DNA from: Eustoma russellianum
Lineage: Eukaryota > Streptophyta > Magnoliopsida > Gentianales > Gentianaceae
Length of the DNA stretch: 64,000 nucleotides
Assembly (NCBI GenBank): GCA_036186865.1
Contig: AP025062.1
Location: 12,896,940-12,960,939 of the forward strand
Reading direction: 5' to 3'
Shown: positions 57,061 through 64,000 of the stretch, piece after piece
Layout of the letters: the number at the start of each line of letters is the position of its first letter
Numbering within the stretch: position 1 is the first letter of the stretch
Notes under the pieces: model-generated
Told to the model about the DNA's origin: nothing
The model's database searches: none
Seen by the model: the letters and a program-made list of their open reading frames with translations, nothing else
Translations under genes and position numbers: made by a program

Positions 57061-57073
57061 GGTGAGGGGGGAG
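57061..57073 (+). other. Polypurine tract before copia 3' LTR
   Basis: GGTGAGGGGGGAG directly precedes TGTTGTAAACATG, the start of an LTR, just after the RNase H end. Confidence 0.8.
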
Positions 57074-57650
57074 TGTTGTAAACATGTATGGTGTCATCAA
57101 TTATATGAGGAGCAGAGGTGACAAGCCCACAAATACACAGTAGAAAAGATGCCAACAATGATGTGCACAGCCGAGGAGATGTTTAGGGAGAAACTAATGG
57201 TGCAAGGAAAGTAGTAACGAGCTGAGATGCTGAGGTGACAAAACAAAGCAACACGTTAAAAGGCACAATTGACAAAGGGAATCATGCTACGTTGCAGTCA
57301 TGATTAGTTGAAGAATAACAAAAAAACACGTGACAATTGAAGGAAAAGACATACAGAAAGTAGCTGCAAGGACGTTTAGGGAGAAAGTTTCTTAGATAAC
57401 GGTTACTAGTTTTGCACCATTAATTTAGCTGATTTAGCACAATGTATTTATGATTTCAGCTTGTGCGTATGTAAACAGCTTTGTAAGATACATTTGATCA
57501 GTTGAATACACAAGATATTTTTTCAAACATGTCCATGGCTATTGCATTCTAAGTTCTCCTTCTTTCTTTTTCTTCTTTTTTTTTTGTTTTAGCTTTGCTT
57601 AAGTTCCTGATATCCACCTTGTCTTAACTTGCCTTGTAGAGAATCATCTC
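57074..57650 (+). repeat. 3' LTR of the copia fragment (right end approximate)
   Basis: Starts TGTTGTAAACATGTATGG after the purine tract. Non-coding. No second copy in the window lets me fix its end; a change in sequence character near 57650 is my estimate. Confidence 0.6.
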
Positions 57651-57659
57651 GAGCACTAG

Positions 57660-58740
57660 TAATCGAAATAACTCACCCGCCGCATTCTTCTATACGAAAT
57701 AAAAGGCGTCGATACAAATCAATTACCCGTCAGCAAAGTGACGTAAACTGATGTCAACGAAGTCATAAAATAAAATCCTCAAAAATAATCATCATGATTA
57801 ATACAATGTCTAGGCAAATCCAACTTGATACAAATGTCATAACTTAACTAGGAAATACTAAGTCTCAAAATACATAAATTCTAAACCCACAAATAAATGT
57901 CTCGACATAAATCCATAAGTAATCCTCAGCAAATTCTCAATCATCAATGATATACCCTCGGATTCGTCCTCGACGTACACTAGGTTGAAATCATGTCTCT
58001 TTACAGAATAATGTCAGGGTATAGTATGAGCAAAAAAAACATCGCTCAGCAAGTAGCCTTCCTGTACCCACTATGGGATCATACACGGGGAAACAGGTTC
58101 TATTAAATAAGTAACCATACACAACATAGCAAATTTTCCATTCGCAAATAAAAATGACTATTTGCCCTTATACACAATCAATCACCAAATCAATTAAGTC
58201 AACAAATCCAATCATCAAATAAAATCAATCGATAGCCAATTAAATGCTAGTGCAAGTCAAATGCAATTTTCAAATCGATTCGATGCAAATTTCCAAAAAT
58301 CCAATTATCAATTTTCAAAATCAAATTTCAAACTTTCGATACGATGAGATATGATACGATATTCAAATCCAAATCGATATCTGGTTACACATCAGTCCAA
58401 ATGCCAATGTTCAATATCCGCGTCCAAATAATATGATATCAAATCCAAGACAATATTTGATGTGATGATTATGACACTTTCCTTAAAACTTACTTATACC
58501 GTGAGACTTACAAATCGATCCCCTGATAAACAAATATACAATAGACACTCTATCCCAGACCAGGTCGTTATGTCTATAGTGCCAAATATGCCTTTGCACC
58601 TTGTCTCAGACCAGGCAGTTACGCTTAGGCCCAAATTGATGAGGTTCATAACCCTCATCCATGTCAAGATAATGAGAATGCACATAATGTTACGAAAATG
58701 CAAGATCAAGGACCCTTAACAAGAAGTAAAACTAAGAAAC
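57660..58740 (-). repeat. Gypsy-type LTR remnant, minus orientation
   Basis: No gene. It follows the same order as the GAG-only LTR: GGATTCGTCCTCGACG, hairpin GAGC/GCTC with an A-rich loop (58027-58048), CTCAGCAAGTAGCC, then CCAGACCAGG blocks (58550-58620) corresponding to the GC-rich array. Distantly related, boundaries uncertain. Confidence 0.6.
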
Positions 58741-58744
58741 TAAT

Positions 58745-59833
58745 GCATGAAGTAGGGGCCTTCCTATTTAAACATGTGCAAGATGAACCAAGGGAACTTA
58801 TACACTGGGTTCACCTTATTGAACCTAAAACATGATTTGTAAGAAATTTTAGAACCATTGTAAAATATCATTAGCATAGAATGTGTTCTTTATTTTTTTT
58901 TTATAAATGTTTATGTTGTATTAGTTTAGGCCCATCTCGGATTGTGAGTTTCTGCAGGCCCCGTTTTGGTAGAATTGATGTATCTCTCCAACCACAAGGC
59001 AAAATTAGGAGTTTCAAGATGCGTTGAAAAGCTAAGACAACGATCTACAACTTTCATGTTTTGTACTTTTCTAAAATGGGTCGTCTTGGCATCCAAAAAG
59101 AGCATGCAAATGGAAGTACTGTTTCTACCGAATTCTGTGACATACCTTCAGTAATTTGGATGTATCTCCTCAATGGCTGGGCCAAATTCAAAGAGTTTTA
59201 TATGCTTATTTCCTAAACTCAATTGGCTACAATTCTCTAAGAAAGAGCAAGGCCTAATTCGGATTGGAAGATGTCCAAACATTAGTCACAAACCAGAAAA
59301 GATTTCAAGATGAAGACAAATCCTTAAAGTCTTCCATGAATAGTACTTGAGGGACCTACTTTGAAAATCATCATTCAAGACTTGCAAGACTAGTTTTTAT
59401 GGAGCCTACATGAATAGATTTTAGAAGTGTGTAGTCTTTTCAATCATTATTTCAATTTGTAAGATAGTTTGTTGTCTTGTGATATTTTTGCCTATAAAAG
59501 GCACATAAGAGAAGCTTTGTAAACTTACACCTTCAATGAAAATTTCTTGTTCTTCAAGAGTAATTCTTGTGTGTTTTCTTAGTTCATATTCAAAATCAAG
59601 GCTAGAATCTTTCAAGGCTTGAGCATCCTTGTGAGAGTTGTCCAATTCTGGGGAGGGAAACATCCAAGAGGGAGGTATCTTGCTTGGGTTATGTAGAACT
59701 CATTGGAGGACTTATGTTCAAAAGGTTTTCTTCAACTTATTTGGAAGCAAGGTGAAGCTATCTTCATTGTGCCTAAACCATATTTGGAGGAGGAGCTTTA
59801 GAGTTAAAGAAAGGTCCATTCTTGCACGTATCA
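58745..59833 (+). repeat. 5' LTR of the right-hand gypsy element (left end approximate)
   Basis: The right end is fixed by the primer site at 59837; the last bases are CACGTATCA. A TATA box (CCTATAAAAGGC, 59491-59502) with R/U5-type text after it (CTTCAATGAAAATTTCTTG) supports + orientation. The left end is only a guess, since the partner LTR lies beyond the window. Confidence 0.7.
59491..59502 (+). promoter_or_regulatory. Putative TATA box of gypsy 5' LTR
   Basis: CCTATAAAAGGC, a strong plant TATA match, about 340 bp upstream of the LTR end. It would drive the element's transcript. Confidence 0.65.
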
Positions 59834-59836
59834 AAG

Positions 59837-59848
59837 TGGTATCAGAGC
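59837..59848 (+). other. Primer-binding site of the right-hand gypsy element
   Basis: TGGTATCAGAGC, complement of initiator Met tRNA, three bases after the LTR end. Confidence 0.92.
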
Positions 59849-61426
59849 GAAGGTTTTTCTTTAACTCAACTTATCATTTCTTTGTGTCAATTTTTCTTTT
59901 CTTTCGTTCTTCTCTTCATCCACCATTCAACCATCTTCTTAGAAGGTTGAATTCTATTTGGTTTAGTGTCTTCTTCTTGTTTTGAATTGTACAATTCAGA
60001 AACAAAAAGAAACCAAAACCAAAACAGTTTATCCGTGTGTTTTCTAGTTTTGTCTAATAAATTCACTTCTTTTTCTGTTACATTTTGTTGCTCAACCAAA
60101 AAAAAAGTGTCATCTTTTTTCATCAAGTTTCTTTGTTTCTTCCTGTTCAACAAAAAAACTCAAAAAAATATCGATATACAAGCTTACCGTATCAATTGGT
60201 GATATAAGGTTGGATTGGACACTGGACAATTACCGTAACACTGGACCTACATGAAATTGGTGATATAAGGTTGGATTGGACTCTGGACAATTACCATAAC
60301 GCTGGACCTACATGACATTGGTGATATAAGATTGGATTGGACTCTGAGAACTTACTGTGACGCTGGACCTATATGAAATTGGAAAGGACTAAGGACAAAC
60401 ATATCATAAAACACTTAAAGATTATTTCTTTGTGATGATTTATGGTTTGTTTATTTCATTTAGTTGGATTTCAATTTCTTTATGTTTAGACACTTTCTTG
60501 GACTTTAAGTTCTTTGTTTAGAAGCTTTTCTGCATTATTTATATTCAGTCTATTGCTTATATATCTACCTTGGTCTATCCTATATTCTTGTTGTTATCGA
60601 AGCTCTTAACTTCTTTTAGACTTTGTGTTTGTTTAGTTTTATTGTGTGGTGAGCTTAGTTGCATTTTCTTGTGTTCAATATTTGATTTGACAGCCTCGTC
60701 AAGAAAGAAAATCAATTTGTTCATCTTGAACAACTTGACAGCCTACTACAAAAAAAAACATCAAGATATTCATCCAAAACAAATACACAAAGTCTTACCA
60801 ATCAATTTTACCGAGATATACACACCTTGTTTAGCTTTGAACAAGGAAAAAGAAAAAGAAAGAAAGAGAAGCTTATTTCAAGAGAAGTTTGCACAAAACA
60901 ATTAAAAGTGCAAAGAGCAAAAGAGCTGGTCTTGTTTCTTTCATAAACCCGAAGTACCCATTTGTTTTCACTTTTGAACACTTGAGTGCTTCTAGTTCAT
61001 TCATACTTGCATCTAGCTTGCATAAAGCCTAAGATTAAGTTAAGGATTGCCCAGGGCAACCCATTAGCATTTCTTTGGCTCAGCTTATTACATCAAATTT
61101 GGTTTCAATTCTCTTTGAATCTTAGTACAGTCCAAGTTTGTTGTTTATAACATTGGAATTGTGAGTGAATTAGTGGGAGACTTGTGAAGAAGGTTTACTT
61201 TACATAATTGAAGTTATCGGAATGGATACTCATTTGGAAAGTTTGTTTTGAATTGTTCTAGCCTCAGATTCTTCAAGAAGACACAAGATTGTGTGAACTA
61301 CAAAAAGAGAGAGAGAGGGACAAACACTTGTTTTTTTGTTTTCCACTAACATAATCAAGTTTCTTTTGTCTTTGTGTTAGTTTTCCTTTTTCTTTGTTAT
61401 TTTTTTCAATTTCAAGTAATTGTACC
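59849..61426 (+). other. Long untranslated leader of the gypsy element
   Basis: About 1.6 kb without a convincing gene between primer site and gag. It is T- and A-rich and includes the 61-bp tandem repeat at 60196-60387. It may hold packaging or translation-control signals, but none can be named. Confidence 0.65.
60196..60387 (+). repeat. Tandem repeat, 3 x 61 bp plus partial
   Basis: Units begin TTGGTGATATAAG at 60196, 60257 and 60318, with a partial unit at 60379. Each contains GGATTGGAC, ACTGGAC-like text and GCTGGACCTA. The units differ by a few substitutions. Confidence 0.9.
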
Positions 61427-63267
61427 ATGGATAAGACACCTGAGAGTACCGTGGGTCTTAACAAAGAAGGAGAAAGATTGCCCACGAACATGGACGATAT
61501 AGCGCAACTAATGCAAAAGATGTTATGGGAAATGAAATTGATGAGTAGCCGTGTAGAGGGCCTAGAAAAACAGTCACAATCTCATCTACAAAATCCTTTA
61601 CATGAAGGACAAAAATCACATATACCGGAACATAGGCTTGAAAGCATGGGTCTTTTGCTCCGGAAAGAGGAAGAGGTAGAGGCAGAAACAGAGGAAGAGG
61701 GCTTAATAGGGATTTCATACCTATGAGGACCTTTGATGAAAGAGAAGAAGAACCACACCAAATGTTTGATGACTATAACATTGAGGAAGAGTACAACCAA
61801 TTTCGAAACCATGGGAATCAAAAGAATAACCCACAAGAAGATGAATTCATCAAAACAAAAGTGAACATCCCCACATTCCATGGAAAGAGTGATGCTGAGG
61901 CATATTTTGAATGGGATAAAAAGGTAGATCTCATATACTCTTGTACAAATTATACTGATTTGACTAAAGTGCGCTATGCAGCTATAGTGTTTACAGATTA
62001 TGCCTTAATTTGGTGGGATCAACTACACAACGTAAGGAGAAGAACTAGACAAGCACCAATCTCTACTTGGGAAGAAATGAAAATTGAGATGAGAAAAAAA
62101 TTCATTCCTTCAGACTATGAAAGAACCATCTATCAAAACTTGCAAAAACTCACTCAAGGAAGCCGTAGTGTAGATGAGTATTTCAAAGAGTTAGAGATCT
62201 TATTGATAAGAGCTAACATTGAAGAACCAGAGGAAGCTACCATGGCTAGATTTCTAGCTGGACTGAACAAGAAAATTGCAAACAGAGTTGAACTTATCAC
62301 ATATATTGATATGACTTCCATGGTTCATAAAGCTGAAAAGATTGAGAGACAACTCAAGGTAAAACCCTTTGCATCTAGTTTATCTTTTCGAGCTAATTTT
62401 TCATCCTATCCAAGAATGCCGCCTAGGACAAATCAAGGCACAAGTTTCAGGCCAACTGCACCTCAAGGCCGTGGATTCCAAAGCAAGACTCAACCAAATC
62501 AAAGACCACCTCAACCACCTCAACAAAACTTGGATAAAGGGAAAAACAAGGTTGAAGGTAACATTTCTAATTCCACTACTAGATTTAGAGACATTCAATG
62601 CTATAAAAGTTTAGGTAAAGGTCATTTTGCAAATCAATGTCCCAACCCTAAACGTATCATGTTCATTGAAGAATCTAATGAATATTATTCTGATGATGAG
62701 GAAGTGGAACATGTTAATGTTGAGGAAAATCATGATGAAAATGAAGAAAGTGTGAGTGAGGATGAAGAACTTGCATCAAAAGAATTCTTGGTTGTTAGAA
62801 GAGCTCTTAATGCACATGTTAAGATTGATGAACAAGATCAACATAGAGACAACATTTTTCATATCCATTGCATGGTTAAAGGGAAAGCTTGTACTTTGAT
62901 TATTGACTCTGGATCCTGTACTAATGTGGCAAGTGTTGAACTCGTTAGAAAACTTGATTTGCCATTACTTAACCATCCACACCCTTATAAACTATCTTGG
63001 TTGAATGATTGTGGAGAAGTGAGTGTTAGCAAACAAGTTTTGATCTCATTGTCTATTGGTGGGTATAAAGATGATATCTTATGTGATGTAGCTCCTATGC
63101 ATGCAAGTCATATCCTGTTAGGTAGACCATGGCAGTTTGATAAGAAAGTTACTTATGATGGATACTTGAATAGGTATTCGTTCAGGTTTAACAATAAGTT
63201 GTTTAAGCTACATGCATTACCCCACACAAGGTATTTGAAGATCAAAAGAGAATGTGTAAGAATATGA
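61427..63267 (+). pseudogene. Gypsy gag and protease
   Basis: ATG at 61427 (MDKTPESTVGLNKEGERL). A frameshift near 61650 passes to the frame with an Arg/Gly run (ERGRGRGRNRGRG) and on to the long frame ending at 63267. Capsid motifs: NIPTFHGKSDAEAYFEWDKK, YALIWWDQL, WEEMKIEMRKKFIPSDY, LTQGSRSVDEYFKE, MARFLAGLNKKIANRVEL. The zinc knuckle reads CYKSLGKGHFANQC (62600-62641), with Ser where the second Cys should be. Protease: LIIDSGSCTNV (DSG at 62905-62913) and HILLGRPWQFDKKVTYDG. It ends by a frameshift near 63232. In an intact chromovirus-like element this would be one polyprotein. The clade is not assigned. Confidence 0.92.
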
Positions 63268-64000
63268 ATGATTCTAAGGAGAAAGAGGCAGAAAAGAAAT
63301 TTTTGGAGTGTATTAAAAGTGAAAGAAAGAAAAATGAGTCTAAAGGCAAAGAGATAGTAAACATTGACGAAGACAAATCTCAAAAGAAATTTGCTTTCTT
63401 TGCCAAACCAAGTGAAGTGTCACATGCCCTAAACTCAAAGAAAACTGTCTACGTTTTGATGTTTAAGGAGTCTCTGTTTTCTATGAGTGACTTACCCTCC
63501 ACTTTGCCCAGTGGAGTTGTATCTTTGCTTGATGAGTTCTCAGGATTGTTTCCTGAAGAAGAACCTTCTGGTTTGCTGCCTTTAAGAGGAATTGAGCACC
63601 AAATAGACTTCATACCTGGTGCTATCCTGCCTAATAGGCCATCCTACAGAGCAAACCCTGCTGAAACGAAGGAAATTCAACGCCACGTAGATGAACTCTT
63701 GGCCAAAGGAAAGGTGAGGGAAAGCATGAGTCCTTGTGCTGTTCCTGTGATCGTTGTACCAAAGAAAGATGGTACATGCAGGATGTGTACTGATTGTAGA
63801 GCCATCAACAAGATAACTGTAAAATACAGGTACCCTATTCCTAGACTTGATGATATGCTAGATGAATTGCACGGTGCTAAGTATTTTACCAAGATTGATC
63901 TTAAAAGTGGTTACTTTCAAGTACGCATTAGAGAAGGTGATGAATGAGTGGCTAGTCATGCCATTTGGCTTAACTAATGCACCTAGTACTTTCATGTGAT
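63252..64000 (+). pseudogene. Gypsy reverse transcriptase, N-terminal part, deleted and running off the window
   Basis: Frame 63252-63947: a Lys/Glu-rich linker (KEKEAEKKFLECIKSERKK), then RT from LLDEFSGLFPEE, LPLRGIEHQIDFIPGA, RPSYRANPAETKEIQ, VPVIVVPKKDGTCRMC, DCRAINKITVKYRYPIPRLD and FTKIDLKSGYFQVRI (first catalytic Asp). Immediately after REGDE the frame breaks. The next words in another frame are EWLVMPFGLTNAPSTFM, so about a dozen codons of the conserved stretch between them are deleted near 63947. The YxDD box lies beyond the window. Confidence 0.92.

Noticed and set aside
58352..58360. TGATACGAT as start of the right-hand gypsy 5' LTR (mirror of the CGTATCA end)
   Set aside because: The following 380 bp matches the pattern of the minus-oriented gypsy LTR remnant (CCAGACCAGG blocks), so the boundary must lie further right.
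63232..63267. Programmed frameshift between gag-protease and RT of the gypsy element
   Set aside because: No slippery heptamer was recognised, and other lesions in the same element (near 61650 and 63947) make a random indel the simpler reading.
1..64000. CRISPR array, tRNA, rRNA or host gene
   Set aside because: No regularly spaced identical repeats with unique spacers, no tRNA-like fold beyond the primer sites, no rRNA-like sequence, and no coding stretch with exon-like structure outside mobile elements were seen on reading both strands.

Overview
This window reads as intergenic heterochromatin from a flowering plant with a large, repeat-rich genome. It is AT-rich. Every coding stretch I could identify belongs to a retrotransposon, primers match the plant initiator-Met tRNA (TGGTATCAGAGC), and LINEs carry a terminal RNase H domain as plant L1-type elements do. 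I found no host gene, rRNA, tRNA or CRISPR array. I cannot name the species.

Left nest (1-30751). The oldest layer is an L1-type LINE (LINE A, + strand), split after 185 by a large minus-strand LTR element (186-27906, target duplication AAGGC). That element has two LTRs of about 4.8 kb around only about 1.26 kb of internal sequence. The internal part holds a degraded gypsy-type gag and no pol, so it resembles the terminal-repeat-with-GAG class of non-autonomous elements. Its right LTR was later hit twice: by a complete but dead Ty1-copia element with SIRE/Maximus-like gag and pol (6745-17976, duplication AACAC) and by a second L1-type LINE (LINE B, about 21240-26875).

Middle nest (30752-46000). 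A plus-oriented gypsy-type LTR fragment was invaded by a minus-oriented SIRE-like solo LTR (31452-38298, duplication CCACT). That solo LTR contains an RTE-clade LINE (33532-37792, 13-bp duplication), whose endonuclease region is in turn interrupted by another solo LTR (33636-34957, duplication GTTTG). A third L1-type LINE (LINE C, 38499-44398, imperfect 22-bp duplication) sits in the same gypsy LTR.

Right part (46000-64000). This is a mosaic: a copia protease/pre-integrase fragment, a minus-strand 307-residue reading frame resembling the tail of a gypsy polyprotein, an inverted piece of the SIRE-like LTR, a truncated relative of the GAG-only element (gag start, primer site and LTR, 48987 to about 53749), another SIRE-type LTR, a copia RT/RNase H end with its 3' LTR, a gypsy LTR remnant, and finally a plus-strand gypsy element (5' LTR, PBS, long leader, gag, protease, start of RT) running off the window.

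All polyproteins carry stops, frameshifts or deletions, so nothing here looks autonomous. The points of most interest are the GAG-only family with giant LTRs, the nested insertions whose relative order can be read from target duplications, and several repeated hairpin or tandem-repeat designs inside LTRs that recur between distantly related families.
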